Positions 33,836 through 46,609 of a stretch of DNA of 64,000 nucleotides are shown here, in pieces. The DNA lies in contig NC_018392.1 in the NCBI RefSeq assembly GCF_000208865.1, positions 806,001-870,000 of the forward strand. The letters run 5' to 3'. Position 1 is the stretch's first letter, and every line of letters starts with the position of its first letter. The stretch comes from Neospora caninum Liverpool (taxonomy: Eukaryota > Apicomplexa > Conoidasida > Eucoccidiorida > Sarcocystidae). The notes beneath the pieces are model-generated. The model ran no database searches. It was not told where the DNA came from and saw nothing but the letters and a program-made list of their open reading frames with translations. Made by a program: the position numbers and the translations under genes.

Positions 33836-34030
33836 CTAATAATGCTTGTCAAGTTCCTTGTATCTAGTGGGCTCACTGCGTCCACTTAAATGTAATTGGA
33901 AGATATGTAAAACTATTACAATACAACCTATAAAAGGCAATATAAAATGTGAGACAAAGATTTGTTTGAATATGACTCGAGTTATGAGATACAGACAACC
34001 AAGTTCTTTATGATTACTGTTGGGGGTGCT
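33836..34030 (-). other. Nuclear insertion of mitochondrial DNA: cox1-like plus cob fragments
   Basis: On the minus strand the sequence first reads NHKELGCLYLIT, resembling the conserved N-terminus of cytochrome c oxidase subunit 1 (NHKxLGxxYL). It then switches to VSHFILPFIGCIVIVLHIFQLHL, the conserved transmembrane segment of cytochrome b (LHFILPFIG...HI..LH). The cob part is strongly AT-rich compared with its surroundings and loses similarity after about SGRSEP. Joined partial cox1 and cob blocks are characteristic of the scrambled Toxoplasma-type mitochondrial genome and of its many nuclear copies. This is a non-functional fragment, not a gene. Confidence 0.8.
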
Positions 34031-35227
34031 TAGCATCTACAGTCGTAACCCCCCGGCAAGCGGACCACTCTCGCTACCTCCAGTTTCATACCTGATTTAT
34101 TGCGAGGAGCTTTGCACGTCTTTTGGGTCGCCCTCTAGTGACAAAAAGCTTGTAGCAAACATATAAAGAAAACTCCAAATAGCTAGGCAAATGAGGTGCA
34201 GTCCCTCAGCCACTGTCGTGTGCTGGCAGTAGCTGGAGCCAGAGCAGCAGGAGGGGTAGGCAGCGAGAAAGTTAGGAACTGATGAAGAGCCCGGGCCCAC
34301 AGTGGACGGAAACTGCGCAAACCTACCTACCACAGTAGGCATAAAACGGGGGAGTCATAAACACTAGTCGCTACCTTTGTTGGATGCGTATTCCCCACGC
34401 CCGTGTTTCCCATCGAACCGTTGTCTTGAGTTTGCGTTGACTCGTGACTCCCGAGTTCCGTTGATGCTTAGAGAGAATTGTGGCTCACTCCCCTTTGGTG
34501 CAGAAAATGAGGGTTGAGAGAAATAGGAAGGGCACGGAGGAAAACGGCACGAAGTCCAAAGAGGAGCCGGCTGAAGGGAAGTTGCTTGACTGGTGACTTT
34601 CCGTTCTGACTGGGCATACTCGAGCACAAATTTCCCTCAACTTTGCACGCACGTCCCCGCATGTAGCCACGCTGTGGTCGGTCGCATGTGAACTCACGCT
34701 CGATTGTGTTTCTCCGGTCTATGAACGTGTGGGGCCAAAAAAAAACCTTGGAAGGAGGAAGTTTGTGCTCTGTCTCTTCCTTCTCCACCACTCTTTATGT
34801 TTTCTGGATGTGTCTGTTCACCCTTTGCGAGCAGTCCGTCTGTGAATGCTGACACCGCTTCGCTTTTCGCCAGTGGCCTGCCGGGGGTCCACTCGACTCG
34901 CGGTCAACATTTAGTCTCCGGTGGCAAGGATTTCTGGCTGAAAGAACCCTTGATCAGCTGCTAGTCGTTCTCACATTTTCAATGACCCACAGCTCTTCCT
35001 GTGCTGACCGTGCACGCTGTCACGCGCGTCGGGTTGACAGGTGGCCGAGCTCTGAAGCACTGCTGGCTCAAAAGCGGGCGCACAGGCTACTGGTTTCTGG
35101 GTTGATTCACTGCAACTTTAACTTTATGGCCGCGTAGCGGCTATTGAAAAGTCCGTCTACTGGACAGTCACGGCCACCGTTTGTTTGAGGGACATCGCAC
35201 TCGTCCGTCTGACGCGCACAAAGCACC
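34031..35227. other. Upstream region of PES1, no gene assigned
   Basis: Minus-strand frames at 34097-34342 and 34468-34791 are open but have no motif or supporting splice sites. The last several hundred bases should include the PES1 promoter and 5' UTR. Confidence 0.45.
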
Positions 35228-38200
35228 ATGGCGAAGAAGATAAAGGCGGGGACCAGCGGTGAGGCTGCTCAGTACATGACCCGGGGTCAGGCGCTGAAGA
35301 AGCTGCAGGTAGGTTTTGGTTTACCTAAAGGATTCCCTTTCAAATCGGACAGCTTCATTTGGGGAACCTTGACTTGCTTCAGGAAGCTGTTTTTTTTTTA
35401 ACGGGCCTCCGGGAACGAGAGACGTGACCGCCGGCAGTACTGGGTGCCTACGGGCCGTCTCAAGCGATCTTGGTAAAAACGACCTGTCGGTGTGTTTGCA
35501 TAATGCATGTATGTCGGTTTGCCTGTGCTTGTGATAATACATCTCGATGAGCACATTTGTTTCCCCTGTGCATGGATTGATTTGGTCAGCGAAAGGCCGA
35601 TATTTTTCGCCGCAAAGCTCTGTTCTGATTTCCCTTGCAGTTGCCTCTCGCGGGTTTTCGCCGACTCTGCATCTTGAAAGGCATCTACCCTCGGGATCCA
35701 AAGAAGAAGAAGAAGGGCAAGGATAAAATATATTACCACACAAAAGACGTGCTGCACATCGCGCATGAGCCATTGCTGGACACCTTCAGACAAATAAAAG
35801 CTACAGACAAAAAAGTTCGGCGAGCACTAGGGAGGAAGGAGAAGCAGCTGGCCAAGAAATATGCTCGGTCGAAACCTGCTGTGCGGCTTCACCATATTGT
35901 TCGTGAACGGTTTCCCACACTCTCTGACGCTGTGGCCGATCTGGACGATGCTCTCAGCACCATATGCATTTTCGCAAGTAAGCTCTCCTGAAAGCAGCAG
36001 CGCTACGAAACTGTCCTTGAGAGGTCTCTGTCTCCTTGTGGCTACGCTTGCTAGTTCGTCAGCCGGTAACCGTGACGCATGTTTTTGACTCACGAAGGGA
36101 CACTGGCAAGTCCGACACTGGACACAGCTATTTCAATGGTGGCGTAGGCTGTTTCTATCCATGCGTAAGCCATCGTGTGAAAATGCGTCCCCTTCGCCCT
36201 TGTTTGTGCTTCTCAAGCACCATGCGAGAGGGTACAATGCCGGCCGTGCTTCGGAAAGAGGACTTTTTCGTGTTATGTGTGTTGTCTGGTTTCGCAGTGC
36301 TGCCAGCGGATAACAGCCGGGGAGTAAATGCAGAGTATTGTGTGAAGGCAGGACAATTGCTCGACGAGTTTCTCGTCGTTGCGAGTCAACAGCGCGCTCT
36401 GCGTCGTGTTTTCGCGTCGATCAAGGGCTACTACTTCGAGGTTCAATTTGTTGGGCACGCGATCACTTTTTTGATGCCGCACCAGTTCAAACAAGTAAGT
36501 GGCGGTTCCCGCAAGGCGTTGCCTACATCAATCGACTAGAAAACGTTGGAAAGCCGCCAGTGCGGCAGGAAACTGGCAAAGAGTTTGAACTGCAGCTATC
36601 GTAAATGAGTCGATGTCTGCCGGGATACCCTCTGACCGGGTTATTCGGCATGCGACATCTGGCGACTGACTGCTCGCTCGAGCCCGCATTCCCTTCCGCA
36701 TGTCTTGCAGGAACTTCCAGAAGAAGTCGATTTCCGGGTTTTGTCCACCTTCTTCGAGCTGTACTCCACAACTCTCCACCTAGTTGTTTTCAAGCTCTTC
36801 CTTCTTGCCGGCCTTGCATACCCTCCGACAGCGACAAAACGTGAATCCGTTCGAAGGAAACGCCGCATCCAGAAGAACGAAGAGGCTGCCGTGAAAGCTC
36901 TTGCAGCGGGGCGACTCCCCCGTCAGCAAGAGGGGCTCCACGGAGATGGACCCTGGGGACTGGCAGGGTGGCGCTACCCGATTCTTCAAGCGAGGCGAAT
37001 CCAGGATGCAGAAGGGAGAGATGCCGAAGATGGGCCCGCGAAGAAGACGACGGGAGGACCGAGCCCCGGAGAGTCATCGGTGAAGAGCGGAGGGGAGAGA
37101 AAGGGGCAAGGCAGTGGCAGCGAGAAGACAGGGCTCAGCAACGCTGAAGAGGATGAACCGGAAGAAGGTAGCGAGCTTGCAGACGAGACACACAGTGAAG
37201 AACCCGATGAGGAAACTCCGGGCGGTAGTGACAGCGAGGGAGAAGACGAAGAGTCTGACACAGAAGACGACGGAGATGACCCTGCACAGGCGGAACAATC
37301 CACAGCGGCGGGAAGCGGGAGGGAGCAGAAGAAAGCTCGGAAATTGCGAGAAGCGGAAACCGGAGGAAACAGAGCAGGCAACGAGGACCCGGTCGAAGAG
37401 GATCATCTGGGAGCCGAAACGGCTTCGGCGTGCGGCGTACAGCCACATCCTGTCCAGCAACTGTTCAACGGCTGCGTCATCTTTCTGGGCAGGTGAGAAG
37501 AGCCTCACAACTTGGGTGCACGGAGAGGGAGTCGCCATTCGCTTAAGGCGTTGACGTGCAGATCGAATGGTAACCTACTTCCGCAAAGTGCACCCTCCGC
37601 TTGGTTGTTTCTGCCACCCGTTTCCGTATCTGGAAGCCGCGCCGTTGCTGGAACGATAGCCAATCGGCATGCCTGGCAGTCTCGACGCAGCTGCAATGGC
37701 CAAGCGGAACTGTGACTTTGGGCAGCGCATATGATTCAGTGTGTAAACAGGTGCGTGTAATACTGCGATAGTGCATTCCCTGTCACCGGTTGTCAAGAAT
37801 TCCCTCATCTGCACGGCAAGTGGCTCATGCCGGGTGGCATCGGTGCCCTCGACGAGTGGTCGTGACTCAGACTGCTGTCCACTCGAGCAATCTGCGTGTA
37901 GCGGCTTCTCCCGAGATCCGACTGTTCACGTCTGTTTTGTCTGCTGCCTACAGAGAGGTACCCCTCCTGCCGTTTTCTTTCATGATCCGAAGCTGTGGAG
38001 GGAAGGTCGGCTGGCAAGGCCCGGACTCGCCGTTTTCAGAAGACCACGCGGACATTACCCATCACGTCGTTGATCGACCACTCGAATGTATGCCGCAGTT
38101 TTTGTCGGTGGCTATTTTAGGACTTCGTCCCGTTTGAACTTTCGAGAAATGCTCCCGAGCGAAGCTTGCAGCTCACGAAGCTATTCTGTCCAGTGTAACT

Positions 38201-40897
38201 TTCTGCCGTCGCCGCTCCAGTCTGTGTATTCAGCAGTATAGAAAGAAACGAGACCCGTGGGCGGAAGGTTAGGCAAAAAAAAGGATTTAAAGCCACATGT
38301 GACACCGCGAGCGATCATCTGCGCCAACGTTCTCTGATGACTGGTTCTGTCTCCAGGCTTACTACGAGTAGAGAACAGCCAGCGCGACTACGTGCAGCCG
38401 CAATGGGTAATGGACAGTATCAACACGGGGATTCAATTGCCGATTCACCTCTATGCTCCTGGAAAGGCGTTGCCGCCTCATCTCTCGCCGTTTGTGGTAA
38501 GCGTGGCAAACTCAGTGTACGTCCAGACGTTCCCTTCATATAAGGGGCCGTCCTGAACCGCTACCCGCGTACATAACTGTCAAGCAGACACGAGGTACAC
38601 ATTTGCGCGTGAATCGCAGCCAAGTCTGCAGTATGCCCTGCGTCGTCGGTCGGGACGTCTCCGGTCGCCGTTGTGTTTTGCAGAACAAGTTATTTGAGAC
38701 TTTTAAACATCGCGTTCCTTTCGTGCAGACTCTATTTGGAGACGGCCTGGGGTACATACTGTGGTCGCCAGGCACACTGCAGTGCTTCCCGCGTACACTT
38801 CTCTTGCTCGGAGTAACGAGTGAAGAGGGCACTGTCTTGACAAAACTCGGTTTCCGACCTACTGTCCCACTCTCCTTCTGAGGTCGTGCCGGTGGATACC
38901 TGGTGTCTTTCCTTGACTTCCACAGGACGACAGGAAAGAAGGCTACGTGCCGAAACAACGAGAAGTCCTCGACCGACTTGTTGCGGAGCGCAAGGGGGTT
39001 GCAGCAGTCGGCCTCGGATCGGATACAGCTCGTGGCCTTGACGGAGATGATGGTGAGTGCGGCGGGGCGTAGGTGGTATGAGGCCGTCGAACGAAATGAC
39101 CAGGTCAAGTTGCAACATTTTTGGAGTGCGAAGGAGATGGCAGGTAGCGGTTACCCGTCTTAGACTGGCTCGTCGGACCCTTATGTTGTCAGCCTTTCTG
39201 CATCAACAATTACGCAACCTGGAACACATCGCCAACAGAGTTTTCACGGACACAGGATTACACACTGACGGTAGATTTGTAGTTGGCGCACACTGTACGC
39301 GTATGAGATCAATATTTTGATTCATGCTTTGCCTTGGCTTTAGCCGACGACTCATCCGGAGACGAGGGAGCAGCGGAGAAGGAGCGCGCGTTTCAGACCG
39401 AAGTTGAGCGAGAGGCGGAGGCCAACTCTGATTCGGATGAAGGCCCGGATTCGGTAGGAAGCTGACTCGAGATGGATGCAGCTGTAACGGGCGTCCGCAA
39501 CAGTTCTCCAGTGTGCTCGACACGTCTCGTGGGAGTAAAACATGTAACATTTGAGGTGCATGCAAGGACGTAATGTGGAGGATGCTGTGGTTGTGGTTTG
39601 GTTTATTCGTTTGACAGTGGAATGATGGTGATAAGGCGGCGTTCGCGTGGTTCGAAGATATCCTGGAATTTTTGACGTGCAGCTGCCCACGACTTTGTTC
39701 TGCTCCGTCTGGGCCATAACTCGCTTTGAGTGTGACATCCGTCAATCTACCGCTTCCTTTACCGCTGGCAGAAGGCATGCATGCGCCCTGTTCACTTGAG
39801 CGAAAAGGGAATTCTTTCGATGGTATGGGTGTGATGTGGCGTTCTTTTGCTCAATGCTGTGGATCAGTCGACGGATGCGACCGCTTCAAACAAGCGGTCA
39901 AGAGAGGTCATCGAAGCATCCACTGAGGAGCAAACTTCCATGCCAGCTGCAGCCAACTTGAACGGGTAAGAGAGTTACGGATTGAGGGTAGGAATCCGTT
40001 AGGTGTATGAAATCATAGTGCGGTGACGATTTGTGGGAGGATTACTGAAAACGTGCGAGACGGATCTATATGGCGTCAAATCGGGTGCCTCTTCCACTAA
40101 GGGGACAGTGCTTTTTCCAAGTGTCGTACCGATTGGGCGGTGGCCGCAGGAATGTGAGAAATGGGTGGGGCCATTTGACGCCTTATGCATGCTCAACAGT
40201 ATGGTGAATTGGCGATGAGAGCACCATTCGCGTAGCCTCCTGACTTTTGTTATTACTGCTGAATAGGAAAGCCCGGCGCGAACAGGAGGAGATGGACGCG
40301 AGGAAGTCACTCCTTCGGAAGAAACACAAGAGACTCTTAGAGAGAATAGAGGTACGTCAAGCCATGTGACCATTAAAATACAGAAGGTTGGTTCTTCGCG
40401 CTTCGAAGAATCTCGTGAAACAGTCGAGCGTGAACGCTGTGTGACTCCTACGGTGAGCAATGGGGCAAGGGTGAGAGCAATCACAACGTCTATAGGTGTG
40501 GAAAGGGTAGCCAGCCGTTGAAGTGGAGAGTTTGATGCTTCGGTGTGTGAGGAGGTAGAAACTTTATTTTATACTTTCGGTCAACACATGTGGGTGATCA
40601 AAAGCGGACGGCCGTGGAAGACGACCAGATGGTAGGGTTGGCAACGACCAGCCGACCTGTTAGTAGATATCGTGCCGGTTAACATTTCGTGGTGAAACTA
40701 GCCCGTGTATGACCGTGCTTGGCTAAGTGACCTCGTGGTTAAGCGGGGGATTGAGAATGGTGTCGACTCATGCAGTGGGAAATATTCTGTTTGAATGATT
40801 GCAGCACGGAGTGCGACGGAAGCAACAAGCTACGGCCAAGCTGCAGGCGAAGCGAAATGCGCTCGAACGTCAGGCGGAAATGTCAAAGGGGACGTGA
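35228..40897 (+). CDS. PES1: Pescadillo homologue PES1, 60S ribosome assembly factor
   Basis: Pescadillo works in the nucleolus with BOP1 and WDR12 (PeBoW) in maturation of 5.8S and 25S/28S rRNA. Eleven exons join in phase: 35228-35308, 35641-35977, 36298-36494, 36711-37492, 37954-38087, 38357-38496, 38926-39052, 39344-39453, 39868-39965, 40267-40351 and 40805-40897, giving 727 residues. The start MAKKIKAG, then [48 protein letters not shown] and the later BRCT domain (about residues 453-557) all follow the family order. BRCT blocks include [44 protein letters not shown] and [10 protein letters not shown] basic C-terminal helix region ([20 protein letters not shown]) ends the protein. Between the N-terminal domain and BRCT is a long Glu/Asp/Ser/Gly-rich linker (about residues 290-430), longer than in animals. 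Confidence 0.96.
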
Positions 40898-43507
40898 GTT
40901 TCGTCGGCCAGACTACGTGCGGCCGGTGTGGTGCTCCTACATCGGACTGGCGTTGGATATTGCGAGATAAGCGCATATGCGTCAGAAAACGTGCGTTTCT
41001 GTTGAAGGCTGGAGGTCAGTGGTATGCAGGTGCGACAGATGACAGAACAATGGGGCAGTGGTCAAGTACTATGAGACGCTATTATACCGGTTAATAACTG
41101 CATGCGGTGTTCGGCCACCCTTCGTCACAGGCGTCCCTTTGTCAAAGGCGTTGGCACGTTCCGGTAATTCCCTTGCTTCACTGATGCTCTGTTCACACCA
41201 AAGAAACTTCCTACTTTGCTGCATTGTTCCCGAGGAGTGTCGAAAGGCCCACATTCAATTCGGACACCTTTCGGCGCTTGTAGGAATTAGCGCACAGACG
41301 AACCATCGACTCGCATGTTCCAATGCGTATTAGTGTGGTTTTTCTGCGACGAGGCGAACTTCGCGGCTAATAGGCGGAAGCCAAAAAACACTTCGAATAA
41401 ACACAGAGAGATCGCACCTAACATCTGGCGCGGAAGTTGTTGCCAGGCATGCGGATTTCTCGTGCTGCGAACCCACTTTCACTCGATTATCCACATGCCT
41501 CATGAGGACGCAGCCAGTGGCCTTCGCAGCATTTAGAAAGGGGAAGATTTCTTGAACACTGTGTAGATGTTTTCGGAGCCTCAGTGAACATGCTACGTGG
41601 TTGAGGAACACCGTTACCGCAGGCGCAGAAAGGTGCAGGCCGCGGATACAAATGCAATGCGTTGTTAAGGCTATACTCAACCGAAAAAATTCAAAAGATT
41701 GCTCATCCCATCGATCGCTCTTCACTGTCTCATTTCGCTATCATTTGCACCAACTGTAGGTAGTGCAAATGTCTCCACCAAGTAGGTTAGCTATAGTTGT
41801 GCCGTATCATTTCCTCGACGTTTGTTGAAACGTCATTCTGAGATAACGACGGGCTTTATCAACGCCAATACTAACCCTCGTTAGGTGTACCAGTCCAACA
41901 CTGACGGCGGATTTCTTATCCGGATTACTCTGATGTTTAGGTCACTCGCAATAACGGACGTCCGTCGTACGAGTACTCTATTACACCCTGTCAGGTACTT
42001 TTCACGTGCCGCCACATCACTGGCCTGAACATGGTGTTGGCACTGGTTCTAGTACAAGCACAACATAACTCAGGGTGACCCATGAGCCCGCAGCTAAGTC
42101 ATGTTGTGATACAATGACTCCTGTAAAGCTATTATGGGACACACCAGAGTGTAAGTGTCGCGGCGCGTGGAAGCCCCTGCTGAGAGTGTATCTCGCTGCC
42201 TGTCTTGCCCCTCAGCTCTCCCTAAGCTCGAAGAGCAAATAGAGCACCTGAGAAAACTACATTTCAGGAGTGGTTGGCGAGGAGGCACACAGACCGCAGC
42301 TCATTTGCTATGCCCCGTCTGGTCCTCGCTCTCTGTCCACAGATACTCTCTATGAGGCAGGATATTTCGTTTTGGTACGGCGTGGTGCAGAGAAGACTAC
42401 ATTTCAGGAGTGGTTGGCGAGGAGGCACACAGACCGCAGCTCATTTGCTATGCCCCGTCTGGTCCTCGCTCTCTGTCCACAGATACTCTCTATGAGGCAG
42501 GATATTTCGTTTTGGTACGGCGTGGTGCATTGCAGGCTGCTGTTGTGTGCCTTGTAACGGTATTAACCATGATCAGACCTATCCCTGGGTGACCTCGAAT
42601 TCTTCTGGCGCCGTTCCATCTTGCTAACAAGTATCGGACGCTGTTGTTTTAAGCGCATTTGTTTTCCGCGGGAATTATCGTGGTTGTGACACTGATAATC
42701 TCCAAGAACATCTTGCTGTCACGCTGAAGGTTAACATTTCCGATTTCCGAGAAGAAACAATGGCAGGACGCGGGGGTGGCAGCGACATTAGCCAGACGAA
42801 GTAGACGTACTCTGTGCTAGATGGCTGTGGACCCCCAATTAAAACTGTTGGCTGACGATCGGTCAGATTGGCAGAGGGGCCGATAATAGGAGCTCTTGGT
42901 GTGGTTGGGCAGGGATGCTTGCAGCATATTCTTTGGTATGGTTGGCGTGCTCGCGAACCATCTGTTACGACCCCCATTGCATTTGCATGCGGGGTCGTAA
43001 GTAGTGAAGGCCTTTGCCAGCGCAGGCGTGGGGCCCCTGCAACGGGGGGAAAACAAGTTAGGGATTACAGGCAGCTACCTTTTCCGCAAATCACACGGGT
43101 GGTCCTTTAAAAACGGACTGCGCTTGGGGAAGGATCCGTTCTTAAAGAGTGCTGTAACTGCAGCACAATGCACGGGCAGGCGGACACGGTACCGTACCTT
43201 AATCCCGAGGTTGCTGTTCGCATAATGTAGAACGTTCACTCCGTTTCACAACCACACTCCTAGAGCAATTCAAGTATGACGTTGAATTCATCATTTTTAA
43301 AAAAGACATCCGACAGCATTGATTGCAGCATTCTCCAAAACTCTAATACATATTTGTTGCGGAGTGAGGATGGGATACAGATCCACTGTGAGGCGTCTCC
43401 GCTGTCGCGGACAGCCCCTCCAATTATGACAGTTTACAAGTTGCGGTTTCTTGCGGCTGCTGTTTTTTACAAGAAGTATGGTTTGCACCCATGCCTACAA
43501 AAGCATC
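40898..43507. other. Intergenic, no confident gene
   Basis: Mostly short frames. A plus-strand stretch at about 42200-42300 (LPKLEEQIEHLRKL after a CCCCTCAG acceptor-like site) may be an exon or a remnant; it runs into the duplicated 140-base unit listed separately. No complete gene could be built. Confidence 0.4.
42251..42530. repeat. Tandem duplication, two 140-base copies
   Basis: Bases 42251-42390 and 42391-42530 are nearly identical, differing at only a few positions (AGAAAACTAC against AGAAGACTAC at the start). Because 140 is not a multiple of three, the two copies are read in different frames, which argues against a coding repeat. The near identity suggests a recent duplication or possibly an assembly artefact. 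Confidence 0.9.
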
Positions 43508-46500
43508 ATGGAGTGTTCACAATCTAGAAAGCTGCTGCCCGAGAAACTAATAAACACGTCGGCGTCGTCCGGTAGCAGCAATGATTCAGAGGTGCGACGG
43601 AGAGAGCAGCTGTTCAAGGAAAGACCGTAAGTTCCTCTGTCTCGTACCAGTTCACAACAGCATACCAGCGGGGAAGGCTATGACCTGCATGGTGCTAAGT
43701 AGCTAGCCCTCCGTTCAGTGCCGGCCCCAACAATGAGCACATCCGTTCAAAAGTACACCCAGCATTAGCATGCTCTGCGTTGCCCATTGAAACCAACCCA
43801 CAGTCAATACATGGTCTAGCTATGATCTTTATGTTCTTAGTGCCGCTAGATGATAACTATTGTGGAAATAGAACCAACTGAACACCATGTATTAGTATAA
43901 CAAAGATAATCAGCGTAATCTGGGATCCGTCTAGGATACTAAGTATGACTCCAGTTATGAGATACGGGCAACCAAGTTCTTTATGATTGCTACGGTACAT
44001 ACTGTATTGTTGCGCATTGCCATTTTGTATTCTCTCTTGGAGCTCTTGGTCGCAAAAATAGGAAGACGCAAAAATCAGGGACCCGGCTCCCTGAGAGACA
44101 TTACAGATTCACACGGTACAACCCCCCATATCCGAAAAAATGCACATACAGGACCTCCGAGAACAATACAGGTGTGCGGGCTCTTCCCTTGGTCCTCGTG
44201 TGTGCACGCACAGCAGATCTGGATATAGAAGTATTACAGTCAGTCACTGGCGGCATCGCTTACACAATTCCACTTATGAGTGAGGACAGGCATCCGGCCC
44301 ACTGTTAACCCATCCCTATCCTTCGTACGATGGATGTTTTTCCGGCGGCGATACCAGGGAAGGCGTGTCTGTCGCCAAAGTTGCGAAACTTCAGAGTGAG
44401 GTCGAAGCGGCGGAGGCAATGCTGAGGAATTTAAAGTCCAAAACAGGCTGTCTCAACAGACCCCCACAGATGGAAACTGAAGTATACTTGGACAGACATA
44501 AACTGTATGTCTCCGACTTGCAAGGTGCCTGATTAGCCCGGGCGCTCAAGTTGCAATTTCGTGACCGATTCATGGTCAAGCCTGCCCTGTAGGCCAGCCG
44601 TCTCCTCTTCAAATATCGCCTAGCTCTGTAGAAGCAACTACGATACTAAGTGACATTACTGCTGGGGCAGAAATGAATGATGCTTTGCTGACGGTACATC
44701 GCGATCCGTCATTGACACGCGGGCGGTGGGTGAATACGAAATTCGATACAAGTCGAGAGGCGCAGAACGCCTGACTTCCTCGAATATACAAGAGATTGAT
44801 CCCAATACGGCTTATTCACGAGGTTTCCTGTATACGTACCTACAAACGATGTTGGTTCAACCAGGATTGGTACATTTTAACCCGGGGGCCTCACGCCATA
44901 ACGAAACACCTCTTTCCAAATGTTCGTCTATGCGTCAGGCTCTCAGGCTCGTCCCCGCACAGAGGATCCCATGCAGATCTCTCGTCGATCCTCAGTGTCA
45001 CGGCGCCCCATACATCGTACGAGACGAACTACACTTCACCACCAGGCTTCCAACGAGGACACAATCATCAAAATTCTGCATGCTCATCACCTTTCAGCGC
45101 TTCTGCAACTTCCTTTCTCAAAGCGCCAGAGTCTCGAGACGCTCAAGGACACGTATCCTATACACACATTGTAGTGAAGCGGAACAATGAAGCAAGGGGT
45201 CATCGAAACAACACATTTGAGTCGGCTACCATTGACAATCTAATAACAAACGGAGACTCAGGTCCCTGTAACGGTACCATCGTGAGGTCCCCCCTTCGCG
45301 AGCAGAAAGTCCCAGCAGGTGGCACTTCCTGTCCAGATTCGATGAGAGCGTGGCCAGTATATCCAGTTCTGCCAGAAAGTGCTCATAATGTGACCGCCGT
45401 AGAGATGCGGCTTCTTCGGCTCTTGCCTGGGTCGGTCCCCGAAGCGCGTAGCAGAGAAGTCTTCACTGTCCCCAGAGAAGGTAGCTGGGAAATGGATATC
45501 AAGTCTGGCATGGCTGAGAGACCTTCACAACGCCCTGATTCCCGCAACAGGAGCAGCCCAATAATGGCGATGGTCTCGGCTGCCCCAATTGGCATTAGAC
45601 CAGCACGCGCACCATCTTCCAGGATCTCTCCAGTCACGCCTTTTGGCACTGATGGAATACCTAGTTTGCAAAAAGAAGGCGCTGTCGCAGCAGATGAAGC
45701 GGCCTCACGGGACGGAAGTTCATCGTTAATGACGGCGTTTCTCCGTCCCAGTGTTTCAAATCATTGCCAGGAGCCGGCTACTGGGACTTACCAAGGAAGA
45801 GTACAAGCAGACCATAGGTCTCCGAGCTTCTCCCGAGCAGACAGAGTTGTTGGAATTCCCTCAAGAGGTGGCGCTCCTGTTACCTGTCGGATTAGGCTTG
45901 GCGGTTTACGAGATCTCAACGAGATCGACTTGTCCGAAGTAGCCCGCGAGTACGCCGCAGTCGAATATTGCTACGAAAGTGACGACAGAATATAGCCATA
46001 CGGTGACCGCCAGATATTGACCAGTTCTGCTGTTAAGACGCTACAGTGGGAACCGTAGTCTAGATGTGAGTAGTTGTCCATCCCCTGATGGAAGGTGCAC
46101 GTTTTGTGTTTTTATGCTGCTTTGTAGCACAGCTGGACGATACCCAGTGGAACTCTTTCACAGTGAGCACAGACAAACACACTACGCTGTGCTATAAGCC
46201 GAACGTGGCATCCTATATTTATCACGGATACTGCTTGCTTGCAACAATAACCGCATTGGTCACTCGTGTCAACTTCCTGGGCACCCCCCGTGTCCACTGG
46301 CAACCTTCCTGTGAATCAATACTTGCCTCTGCATGTAATCTTTGTCTGGATTGGTCTAGCGGGATGACTAATTAATCAGAGATTGACTACACAACTTATG
46401 CGCTAGCGATGGTGGATTGTCTTCAGGGCGAGACTAGAGAATCGGCGATGACGCCAGAGACGATTTATGCCCAGCCGCCTGGTGTTATCTCCCGCAGAGT

Positions 46501-46609
46501 CATGGAACAAATAGACGAATTCGCTTTGCAAAATGATTACCAAAGGCAGTTAACGGAGCCTAGTGCAGAACCGAAACCGAAGCCAGCAGACCTGTTGCGA
46601 CTGTTGTGA
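43508..46609 (+). CDS. Unrecognised multi-exon gene with helical segments
   Basis: Exon 1 is 43508-43626 (MECSQSRKLLPEKL, donor GTAAGT). Exon 2 is 44358-44524 (acceptor ATACCAG), containing the helical VAKLQSEVEAAEAMLRNLKS. Exon 3 begins at 44632 (acceptor CTGTAG) with TTILSDITAGAEMNDALL. All three join in phase. The same frame meets a TGA at 44772-44774 and is open again from 44775 to 45995, so exon 3 must end before 44772 and exon 4 begin somewhere in 44790-45200; I could not fix that intron. Exon 4 is Ser/Pro/Arg-rich and probably ends at 45949 (donor GTACGC). A last exon, 46498-46609 (acceptor TCTCCCGCAG), then joins in phase and continues a helix (IDLSEVARE to VMEQIDEFALQ). Otherwise the frame ends at 45995. 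The family is unknown to me. A coiled-coil scaffold role is a guess. Confidence 0.6.
43856..44000 (-). other. Second mitochondrial-like insertion, inside an intron
   Basis: On the minus strand this reads HKELGCPYLITGVI, the same cox1-like block as at about 33975-34020, with a few base changes. It then runs on to hydrophobic codons (ITLIIFVILIHGVQLVLF). The far end matches the dispersed block at 4430-4480. It lies in intron 1 of the gene at 43508-46609. It is probably mitochondrial DNA copied into the nucleus. The cox1 assignment rests on a short motif. Confidence 0.55.

Noticed and set aside
34097..34791. Minus-strand frames upstream of PES1
   Set aside because: No motif, signal peptide or splice-supported continuation; probably PES1 promoter and leader DNA.
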